A stretch of 60,795 nucleotides of DNA from Phormidium tenue FACHB-1050 (GTDB lineage Bacteria > Cyanobacteriota > Cyanobacteriia > Pseudanabaenales > Pseudanabaenaceae), in the NCBI RefSeq assembly GCF_014696925.1, contig NZ_JACJQY010000036.1:1-60795 (forward strand). Reading direction: 5' to 3'. Under the pieces are notes generated by a model. The model worked only from the letters and a program-made list of their open reading frames with translations. It was not told the DNA's origin and searched no databases. Each line of letters begins with the position of its first letter. Position 1 is the first letter of the stretch. The translations under genes and the position numbers were made by a program. Positions 33,809-43,500 of this stretch are shown here, in pieces.

Positions 33809-36800
33809 ATGGCTAGTAGCGATCGCTTTCTCCCAATTCAAGGCTATCAACTAGAGCAGCAAATTTATGCTGGTAGCAGAACAATTGTCTATCGAGGCAT
33901 ATGTATAGCTGATAGTCAGCCTGTCATGCTGAAAATATTGAGAAGCGATCGCCCCACACATCAAGATTTGCTACGGCTGCGAAATCATTACACAATCGCC
34001 AAGAATCTCAACTCCCAAGGCATAGTCAAACCTATTGACTTAGAAAACTGTGGCAATGGCTATGTATTGGTAATGCCTGATGAGGGATATATCGCTCTTT
34101 CAGATTACATTTCAGGTAATCCTCTTAATCTGACCGAAGTTTTAGCGATCGCGATCCAACTGGCAACAATTTTGGACGATCTCTACTGTCAGTGTGTGAT
34201 CCACAAAGATCTTAACCCCAGCAATATTCTGATTGAACCGATTACGAAACAGATTAAGTTAACTGATTTTGGACTAGCGACATTACTGCCGCACCAGACG
34301 CAGATGCTAGTTAGTACAAATGTCTTAGAAGGTACACTCGCTTACATAGCTCCCTGTCAAACAGGACGGATAAATCGGGGGATCGACTATCGCTGTGACT
34401 TTTATGCTCTAGGCGTAACTTTGTTTGAGCTATTGACAGGAGAATTGCCATTTAAGTCAGACGATCCCTTGGAAATAGTGCATTGTCATCTTGCTAAGCC
34501 TGCACCATTTGTAAGCGAATTAAAACCAGAGATCCCAGAGGCGATCGCCCAAATTGTCTTTAAGCTAATGGCAAAAAATGCCGAGGATCGTTACCAGAGC
34601 GCATTGGGTTTAAAGCATGATCTAGAAGTCTGTCTGAATCAGCTTAACCAGACTGGAAGCATCACTGAGTTTGCTATTGGCACAAGGGATCTTTGCGATC
34701 GCTTCACAATCTCCGAAAAACTCTATGGACGCGAAGCAGAAGTTAAAACTTTATTGAGTGCTTTTGATCGAGTCTCTCAAGGTCATTCTGAACTAATGCT
34801 CGTGGCGGGATTATCAGGTATCGGCAAAACCGTCGTCATTAATGAAGTCCATAAACCAATAGTCCAGAAACATGGTTACTTCATCAAAGGTAAATTTGAT
34901 CAATACAATCGCAATATCCCTTTCTCAGCTTTTGTCCAAGCTTTTCGCAACTTGATCGGACAACTGATGAGTGAGAGTGATGCTCAAATCAAGGTATGGA
35001 AAACCAAAATCCTTGACGCGGTGGGAGAGAACGGACAAGTCATCGTTGAGGTTATCCCAGAGCTAGAAGGAATTATTGGCAGTCAACCTAACGTAATTGA
35101 ACTATCTGGAAATGCAGCCCAAAATCGATTCAACTTACTACTGCAAAAATTCATTCAAGTTTTCGCCACGCCCGAACATCCCCTTGTCATGTTTTTGGAT
35201 GACCTGCAATGGGCTGATTTGTCTTCATTAAAATTAATGCAACTGTTAATGCAAGATGCAAGATATCTATTGATGTTGGGAGCCTATCGAGATAACGAAG
35301 TGTCGCCAGTTCATCCATTGATGATGACAATATCAGAAATGATCAAGACTGGCTTAACGGTGAACACAATTACCCTAAAAGCATTGAGCCAAGCCGACAT
35401 ACATCAATGGATTTCCGACACCTTGATTTGCGACTTGCCCAGCGCTTTACCTTTGACAGAATTGGTGTATCAAAAGACCGCAGGAAATCCCTTTTTCTCG
35501 GTGCAGTTGCTTAAGGCTCTGTATGAAGAAAAGAGCATTACTTTTAATTGGGATTTGCATAATTGGCATTGCGATATCGCAAAAGCGAGATTGACTCATG
35601 CTGATGATGTGGTGGAGTTTATGGCAAGCCAATTACAGAAGTTGTCTTTAGAAACTCAGGATGTTCTCAAAGTGGCGGCTTGTATTGGCGCACAGTTTGA
35701 TTTGCAGACCTTAGCGATCGCCTCGCAACAGTCTCCAGAAAGTGCAGCAATGGCACTATGGCAAGCATTAGAAGAAGGGTTTGTTATTCCTATGACGGAA
35801 GCCTATAAGTTCTTTACGCAGACTGATACGAATGCTATTGTGCCAACTGATGCGAATGCAACTTATAAATTCCTGCACGATCGCGTTCAACAAGCTGCCT
35901 ATTCTTTGATCCCTGAAGCACAAAAGAAGTTCACTCACTTAACGATTGGTCAACTGCTACTGAGAAATGCTTTAGCAGAAGAAATACAAGATCGAATTTT
36001 TGTCATTATCAGCCATTTGAATATTGGTTGCAGTCTCATGCCCCAAGGCGCAGAGAGAGAACAACTGTTTCAATTGAATTTAATAGCGGCTCAAAAGGCT
36101 AAAACATCAACTGCTTATGATGCTGCAATTCAGTATTTAGGAATCTGCATCGAACTTTTGTCAGAAGATAGCTGGAACACTAGACCAGAATTAACTAGAA
36201 CGATCTATGAGTTGTCCGCAGAAGTTGCTTATTTGAGTACTAATTACGAGCAAATGGAGCAATATGTTGCGATCGTACTTTCTCAGACTCAAAATCTAAT
36301 CGATAGAATGCGAGTGTACGAATTCAAAATATTGGGGATAAAAGCGCAGGGTAAATTATGGGACTCGCTCAATCTTGGATTGCAATTACTTGCTTTATTA
36401 GGAGTATATTTTCCAGAGAAACCAACTCCTGCCTATATTCAACAAGTTGCAGAGAATACTAAAAGTTTATGGATGAATAGTGACATCTTGGGTTTGTTAG
36501 ATTCCCCTCTGATGAATGATCCAGAGCAGCTAACTAAAATGCGAATCCTCACGCAAATGACACCCTCTGCTTTCCAATCAGATCCAATGTTGTTGTCATT
36601 ATTGATTTTTAAGCAGATCGAGTTGTTAATTACCGTTGGTAATTGTGAGATTTCTCCCTTCTCTTATGCTGAGTATGGAATACTGCTTTGTGGAGTTATG
36701 GGTGATTTTAAAGCAGGATACCAGTTTGGAAAACTTGCCTTAAACGCTCTTGAGAGATTCCAGTTAAAGGGCGGTAAAAGTCGCACCTATTTTATTGTGC

Positions 36801-39800
36801 ATAGTTTTATTAGTCATTGGACTGAACCACTTTGGATATCGCTACCCTATTGCAGAGAAGCTTATCTAATAGGACTAGAAACAGGGGATTTAGAGAGTAG
36901 TGCGTTAAATGCTGCACTCTATTGTTCCTCGGCATACTACGCAGGACAAGAATTATCATCCCTCGTTGTAGAGATGAAAACCTATTTTCAGTCAATCTCG
37001 CAGCTTAAACAACGAACGACACTGGGCTTCCATGCTATCTATTATCAAACTGTGCTGAACTTGCTCGGACAGTCTGCTCGCCCCTATCAGTTAGAAGGTG
37101 AAGTTTTTGCTGAAGTGTATGAACTGCCACTGCTTCGAGAGGCTAATAACTATGCAGCCCTTTGCTACTTATATAGCAATAAAATGATTCTCTGCTATTT
37201 ATTTGGTGAATATCATTTAGCCGCAGAGTATATCGTGATATTGGAGTCCTATGCAGGCAGTATGGTTGGGACAATTGTTGTTACGATTAATTGCTTCTAT
37301 AGTTCTCTGACTTTTTTACAGTTATATCCCTCATTGAATGAGATAGAGCGTACTCGATGTCTTGAAAGAATCGAAACCAATCAAGAGAAACTGAAGCTAT
37401 GGGCAGAAAATTCTCCGAAGAATCATTTACACAAGTTTCACTTAGTAGAAGCAGAACGACAACATATATTAGGGAATAAACTAGAAGCAATCGAACTTTA
37501 CGATCGCGCGATCGCAGGTGCAAAGGAAAACAGTTATATCCAAGAAGAAGCGCTTGCCAACGAACTCGCCGCGAAGTTTTATCTGGATTGGGGTAAAGAA
37601 AAAATCGCTCAAGTCTATATGACTGAAGCCTATTATGGCTATGTGCGCTGGGGGGCAGCCGCTAAAATCACCGACCTCGAAAACCGCTATCCCCAACTAC
37701 TTGCGCCTACTCTTCGAGACTCCTTTGGCTCTTTCCAAAAAAAATCTACTCACTCCTCTAGTAGAACCTCTGAAACAATCGATTTAACGACTCTGCTAAA
37801 AGCATCGCAAGCAATTTCTGAAGAGATAGAGCTTTCAAAGCTCTTAGAGGCGCTCCTAAATATTGCCAATATTAATTCTGGAGCTGATAAATGCGTCTTA
37901 CTGTTGCATTCAGAACCAGAGTTGCAAATTGTCGCGCTCGTAGAATCTGGACAACCTTCGCAAATCTTCTCCTCTCCCATATCCATAGAACACAGTGAAG
38001 ATATGGCGATTGGTATCGTCAATCAGGTCAAGCGTAGTTTAGAACCCTTAGTTTTGAATGATGCACGACAAGATGCAATGTTTGGAAGCGATCGCTACAT
38101 CCTCAAATATCGACCTAAAAGCGTTCTATGTATGCCCATACTGAAACAAGGCAAATTAATTGGGATTTTATATCTAGAAAACAGCTTGACCATAGGAGCA
38201 TTTACTAGCGATCGCCTTGAAGTCTTAAACCTAATTTGTTCTCAAGCTGCGATTTCCTTAGAAAATGCCCAACTCTATCAAACACTGTGTGAGAGTGAAA
38301 ATAAATTTAGAAGGCTAGTGGAAGGAGCCAATGACATGATCTGGGCTGCAAATTCCGACGGCATATTTACTTATCTCTCTCCCCAATTTCAGACCATGTT
38401 TGGGTTTCCCGTTGATGAATGGGTTGGACAATCCTTGGCAAAATTGATTCATCCTGACGACTTAGAAGAGGCTATTGCGCCTGCTAGATTGGCTCTAGAG
38501 CAAGGAGAGAAGCATCAAAACATAGAATTTCGTCACCTATGCCAAGATGGTAGTTATCTATGGGTAACACTAAATATGACCCCCATCTTTGATGTCAATG
38601 GAAGTGCGATCGGGTTACAAGGGATTTTGCGTGATATCAGCGATCGCAAAAATCTAGAAAAAGAACAAACTCGTTTGTTAAAAATTCTAGAAGCGTCTTC
38701 AGACTATATTGGTACTGCTAGTCCAGATGGTGAAATTACTTGGACAAATCAAAGATTACGCCAACTTCTAAATATTGAGCAAAGCGCATCACTGGCAGGT
38801 CATCAGATACAGGATTTTCATTCTCAATGGGCTTTAGATCTACTCTACCAAAAAGCAATCCCTCAAGCAGTTCAACAAGGTTATTGGACTGGAGAAACAG
38901 CAATATTGACTCCAGAAGGACAAGAGATTCCTGTATCGCAAGTCTTGATGGCGCATAAAGCCCCAACAGGCGAACTGGAATACCTCTCAACGATTATGCG
39001 TGATATCAGCGATCGCAAAAAAGCTGAGGAAGATGTGCGAGATAGCGAAGAACGCCTGCGTCTAGCACTAATGGCGGCGAATCAAGGACTATACGATCTC
39101 AATCTGCAAACTGGCGAAGCGATCGTCAGCACTGAATATGCCACCATGCTAGGGTACGATCCAGCCGAATTTCATGAAACAAATGCCAAGTGGATCGAGC
39201 GGCTGCACCCAGAAGATCTAGAGCGAGTTGCAGGTACTTATCTAGCCTATGTGAATGGAGAAATTGCTAATTACATCGTAGAATTTCGACAACGCACCAA
39301 AAACGGTGACTGGAAATGGGTTCTCTCCCTAGGCAAGATTGTTGAATGGGATGAGTCAAATCAACCCTTACGGATGTTGGGAACTCACACAGATATCAGC
39401 GATCGCAAAGCTGCGGAAGCCCAACTCCAACAACAAGCCAAACAACTTGAAGAATATACCCAGACGCTAGAACAGAAGGTAGAAGAGCGTACCCAAGAGC
39501 TTTCGCAAGCTCTATCCAATCTCCAGTCCACCCAAGCAGGACTAATTCAATCTGAAAAGATGGCAGCCTTGGGACAAATCACTGCCAGCGTCGCCCACGA
39601 GATCAATACCCCTCTAGGCGTAATTCGTGCAGCTACAGGCAATATCAACGCGGCAAGCAATTTCTCTCTTCAGCAACTGCCCCAAATTATGCAAAGCTTA
39701 ACTTCTCAACAGCAAGCAGAATTTAACGCTCTAGTGAATGTCGCAATTCAGAAACCGCAATCCCTATCTACTAAAGAAGAACGACAACTGCGACGACAAC

Positions 39801-40531
39801 TGCAAAGCGAACTAGACAGCCAAGGTATTGCTGATGCTAGTGGCATCGCCAATCAACTTAGTCAGATGCAATTAGATTCCGATCTACATCTTTATCAATC
39901 TATTCTGCAAGCTCCGAACTGTTACGAAATTTTACAGGTGGCTTACAAACTGTTTTTACAACATCAGAGTATTCGCAGCATTCAACAAGAAGTAGACCGC
40001 GCCGCCAAAATTGTTTTTGCGCTCAAAACATACAGCCATCGCAGTAGTGACGCTGGAGAGAAAAGCCTGATTCAAATTAGTGATGGTATCGAAATCGCCT
40101 TAACGCTCTACCAAAGCCGATTGAAGCAAGGAATAGAGGTAATTCGCAAATATGAGCCAGTCCCCGAGCTTCTCTGCAATCCAGATGAACTTACACAGGT
40201 TTGGGTTAATTTAATTGACAATGCCATCTATGCTATTGGTAAAGCTGGTACTTTAGAAATAGCGATCGCGCCGCAAGCAGGACAAGTAATCGTTGAAATT
40301 ACTAATTCAGGTGCGGCAATTCCTGACGAAATAATACCGAGACTATTTGAGCCATTTTTTACAACCAAACCTAGAGGCGAAGGCAGTGGACTGGGCTTAG
40401 ATATTGTGCGTCAAATCGTACAGAAACATGATGGAGAGATTCAAGTAAGTAGTCAATCGGGACGAACGACTTTTAGCCTTTGCTTTCCATTGCCTAGCGA
40501 TCTCAAGGACAGGAAGGAAGAACTGCTGTGA
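33809..40531 (+). CDS. HstK-type Ser/Thr kinase - AAA ATPase - GAF - PAS3 - histidine kinase
   Basis: 2240 aa, cytoplasmic. Kinase (about 10-280): VMLKIL Lys42, HKDLNPSN Asp134, DFG 153-155; APE is changed to APC (181-183) and the catalytic-loop Lys to Asn. ATPase (about 300-600): Walker A GLSGIGKT (334-341), Walker B FLDDLQWAD. A long helical, TPR-like region (about 700-1300), GAF (about 1325-1490), three PAS domains (1495-1870), coiled coil, DHp with phosphoacceptor His1930 (ASVAHEINTPLGVIR), and HATPase (about 2110-2235; N-box NLIDNAIYAIG, G-box GEGSGLGLDIVRQIV). An insertion of about 110 residues separates the DHp helices. First gene of the signalling cluster; its TGA overlaps the next start by 4 bases. 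Confidence 0.93.
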   Translation: MASSDRFLPIQGYQLEQQIYAGSRTIVYRGICIADSQPVMLKILRSDRPTHQDLLRLRNHYTIAKNLNSQGIVKPIDLENCGNGYVLVMPDEGYIALSDYISGNPLNLTEVLAIAIQLATILDDLYCQCVIHKDLNPSNILIEPITKQIKLTDFGLATLLPHQTQMLVSTNVLEGTLAYIAPCQTGRINRGIDYRCDFYALGVTLFELLTGELPFKSDDPLEIVHCHLAKPAPFVSELKPEIPEAIAQIVFKLMAKNAEDRYQSALGLKHDLEVCLNQLNQTGSITEFAIGTRDLCDRFTISEKLYGREAEVKTLLSAFDRVSQGHSELMLVAGLSGIGKTVVINEVHKPIVQKHGYFIKGKFDQYNRNIPFSAFVQAFRNLIGQLMSESDAQIKVWKTKILDAVGENGQVIVEVIPELEGIIGSQPNVIELSGNAAQNRFNLLLQKFIQVFATPEHPLVMFLDDLQWADLSSLKLMQLLMQDARYLLMLGAYRDNEVSPVHPLMMTISEMIKTGLTVNTITLKALSQADIHQWISDTLICDLPSALPLTELVYQKTAGNPFFSVQLLKALYEEKSITFNWDLHNWHCDIAKARLTHADDVVEFMASQLQKLSLETQDVLKVAACIGAQFDLQTLAIASQQSPESAAMALWQALEEGFVIPMTEAYKFFTQTDTNAIVPTDANATYKFLHDRVQQAAYSLIPEAQKKFTHLTIGQLLLRNALAEEIQDRIFVIISHLNIGCSLMPQGAEREQLFQLNLIAAQKAKTSTAYDAAIQYLGICIELLSEDSWNTRPELTRTIYELSAEVAYLSTNYEQMEQYVAIVLSQTQNLIDRMRVYEFKILGIKAQGKLWDSLNLGLQLLALLGVYFPEKPTPAYIQQVAENTKSLWMNSDILGLLDSPLMNDPEQLTKMRILTQMTPSAFQSDPMLLSLLIFKQIELLITVGNCEISPFSYAEYGILLCGVMGDFKAGYQFGKLALNALERFQLKGGKSRTYFIVHSFISHWTEPLWISLPYCREAYLIGLETGDLESSALNAALYCSSAYYAGQELSSLVVEMKTYFQSISQLKQRTTLGFHAIYYQTVLNLLGQSARPYQLEGEVFAEVYELPLLREANNYAALCYLYSNKMILCYLFGEYHLAAEYIVILESYAGSMVGTIVVTINCFYSSLTFLQLYPSLNEIERTRCLERIETNQEKLKLWAENSPKNHLHKFHLVEAERQHILGNKLEAIELYDRAIAGAKENSYIQEEALANELAAKFYLDWGKEKIAQVYMTEAYYGYVRWGAAAKITDLENRYPQLLAPTLRDSFGSFQKKSTHSSSRTSETIDLTTLLKASQAISEEIELSKLLEALLNIANINSGADKCVLLLHSEPELQIVALVESGQPSQIFSSPISIEHSEDMAIGIVNQVKRSLEPLVLNDARQDAMFGSDRYILKYRPKSVLCMPILKQGKLIGILYLENSLTIGAFTSDRLEVLNLICSQAAISLENAQLYQTLCESENKFRRLVEGANDMIWAANSDGIFTYLSPQFQTMFGFPVDEWVGQSLAKLIHPDDLEEAIAPARLALEQGEKHQNIEFRHLCQDGSYLWVTLNMTPIFDVNGSAIGLQGILRDISDRKNLEKEQTRLLKILEASSDYIGTASPDGEITWTNQRLRQLLNIEQSASLAGHQIQDFHSQWALDLLYQKAIPQAVQQGYWTGETAILTPEGQEIPVSQVLMAHKAPTGELEYLSTIMRDISDRKKAEEDVRDSEERLRLALMAANQGLYDLNLQTGEAIVSTEYATMLGYDPAEFHETNAKWIERLHPEDLERVAGTYLAYVNGEIANYIVEFRQRTKNGDWKWVLSLGKIVEWDESNQPLRMLGTHTDISDRKAAEAQLQQQAKQLEEYTQTLEQKVEERTQELSQALSNLQSTQAGLIQSEKMAALGQITASVAHEINTPLGVIRAATGNINAASNFSLQQLPQIMQSLTSQQQAEFNALVNVAIQKPQSLSTKEERQLRRQLQSELDSQGIADASGIANQLSQMQLDSDLHLYQSILQAPNCYEILQVAYKLFLQHQSIRSIQQEVDRAAKIVFALKTYSHRSSDAGEKSLIQISDGIEIALTLYQSRLKQGIEVIRKYEPVPELLCNPDELTQVWVNLIDNAIYAIGKAGTLEIAIAPQAGQVIVEITNSGAAIPDEIIPRLFEPFFTTKPRGEGSGLGLDIVRQIVQKHDGEIQVSSQSGRTTFSLCFPLPSDLKDRKEELL

Positions 40532-43500
40532 ATCCACAAAACATGAACTCTAGCGATCGCTTCCCTCGGATTGACGGCTACCTGTTGACTGAAGAACTTC
40601 ATACTAGTGCTAAAACCTTAGTCTACCGAGGGATTCAGCTTAAAGATACTCTACCCGTGGTATTGAAACTAATGAGAAGCGATCGCCCCTCAATGCAAGA
40701 TCTGCTTCACCTGCGTAACCACTACACAATTACCAAAAATCTCGATTTGGCTGGGATTGTCCCGCCCCTGAGTTTAGAATCCTATGGCAATGGCTTTGTC
40801 TTGGTGATGCCTGACGATCGCAGTACGGCTCTATCAGAATATATTGCCTTACATTCTTTGAACCTAGCGGACTGTTTAGCGATCGCCATTCAACTAGCCG
40901 AAATTCTGCACGATCTGCACCAGCAGCGTGTCATTCATAAAGACATCAAGCCCGCTAATATTCTGCTCCATCCTGAATCGAAACAAATTAAGCTGATCGA
41001 CTTTAGCCTTGCCTCTCTACTGCCCAAAGAAACCGCAGAGATTGTCAGCCCCAACGTTTTAGAAGGGACATTAGCCTATATATCACCAGAGCAAACAGGA
41101 CGGATGAATCGTGGAATCGACTACCGTACTGACTTCTACGCCTTGGGTGTGACCTTATTTGAACTATTTTCTGGGCAGTTACCATTCCCATCGGACGATC
41201 CCCTAGAACTGCTGCATTGCCATATAGCCAAGCCTGCGCCTTTAGTCTGCGAATTGAAACCAGAGATTCCTTTAGCGATCGCTCAAATCATCTTTAAGCT
41301 AATGGCAAAAAATGCTGAAGATCGCTATCAGAGTGCTTTAGGCTTGAGGTATGACCTTGAATTTTTGCTCAATCAATTTAATGCAACGGGAACTATTTCA
41401 TCCTTGGAAATTGCGACAAGGGATCGAAGCGATCGCTTCACAATTCCTGAAAAACTATATGGACGAGAAGCAGAAGTATCAGCCTTGCTAGCTGCCTTTG
41501 AGTGCGTCAGTTCTAGTTCCAGTGCAGCCGAAATGATGCTTGTAGCGGGATTCTCAGGGGTGGGCAAAACTGCGGTGGTGAATGAAGTTCATAAGCCCAT
41601 TGTCAAACAACGGGGCTATTTCATCAAAGGTAAATTCGATCAGTTCAATCGGAATATTCCCTTTTCAGGATTTGTGCAAGCTTTTCGCGATTTGATTGGA
41701 CAATTGTTGCATGAAAGCGATCGCCAACTAGCCCATTGGAAAACCAAAATTCTTGAAGCCGTGGGTGAGAACGGTCAAGTGGCGATCAAGGTAATTCCTG
41801 AGCTAGAACTAATTATTGGACATCAACCTGCTGCTCTCGAATTGTCTGCTAGTGCCGCCCAGAACCGATTTAATAACCTGTTTCAGAAGTTTATTCAAGT
41901 TTTTACGACATCCCAACCACTAACCATCTTCCTAGACGATCTTCAATGGGCGGATTCGGCTTCTCTAAGCCTCTTGCAATTGTTGATGCAGGATGTCGGA
42001 CATCTCTTGATTTTGGGAGCCTATCGAGATAACGAAGTATCTTTGGCACATCCATTTATGCTGACAGTTAATAGCTTGAAACAAGCAGGGATAAAGATTG
42101 AGACGATCGCCTTGCAACCCCTCAGTCAAGCCGATATCAATCAATTAGTGGCAGACACCTTAAGTTGCGATCGCGCCTATGCAAAGCCGCTAACCGACTT
42201 GGTATATCTCAAGACCCAAGGCAATCCTTTTTTTACCACCCAATTTCTGAAAAGCCTACATCAAGAAGGATTCATTCAGTTCCATGTAGTTGATGAAAGC
42301 AGCCAAGGTGGATGGCAATGCGATCTCAGTCAGATCAAGCTTCAAAGTTTAACTGATGATGTCGTAGCCTTTATGGCGCAACAGTTACAGAAGCTTCCTC
42401 AAAATACGCAAGCCATGCTAAAGCTAGCTGCCTGTATTGGGTCACAGTTCGATTTGCAGACCTTAGCAATTGTGTCTGAGCGATCGCCAATAGAGACTGC
42501 TGCTGCATTATGGAGAGCACTAGCCGAGGGTTTGATCGTTCCTCTCAATCAAATCTACAAATTCTTTCAAATGGATTCCGAAGTTGTTCAAGAAAATCCT
42601 TCTGGATTCCAAATTGATGATTCTAGTTCCTGCTCTTATCGATTCCTGCACGATCGCGTCCAGCAAGCAGCCTATTCTCTGATCCCAGACTCTCAAAAAG
42701 AAGTCGTCCACCTAAATATCGGTCGATTGCTTTTGGCGCGTACACCCCATAGCGATCGCGAGTTGCCACAATTCCAGATTGTGAATCAACTTAATCGGGG
42801 CATATCTCTGATTAGTGACTCAGGAGAGCGTGAAGAACTGGCTTATCTTAACTGGCGGGCTGGGGCAAAAGCAAGGAGCGCCACCGCTTACGAAGCGGCG
42901 ATGAGTTATCTCGATGTGGGTTTACAACTTTTATCAGCGCAATCTTGGCAAAACCAGTATGCCCTCAGTCTCGGACTGCATCAACTCACCGTCGAAGTCG
43001 CCTATCTTGCCCATAAATATGATCGCATGGCAATGGTAATGGCGATCGGCTTGCAAAATGCTAGGAATCACCTAGATCGGGCGAAATTTTACGAAATTCA
43101 GATTTTGGCGTTAGTAGCCCAAAATCAAGTAAGGGCGGCGGTGGATTATGCCCGTAAGATTCTATCCATTTTTGGTGTGCGCTTTCCCAAAAATCTATCC
43201 AAACTGCGAACGATTCTAGGATTCTTGGCGACGCTCTATCGCATGGCTGGTAAATCGCCACAGGATTTGCTCAAATTGCCTGCCATGTCCGATCCCTATA
43301 AATTAACAGCCTGTAACCTGCTAAATGCGATGGGTGCAGCTTCCGCAAGTGGAATGCCAGAGATTCTGCCATTTATGACATTTATTGGACTCTTTCTCTA
43401 TCTGCGTTATGGCAATATCCCAAAATCTTCGATGGCTTATACGATTTATGGTTATTTGCTCTGTGAGCGTCTGGGACGCATCGATCAAGGCTATGCCATT

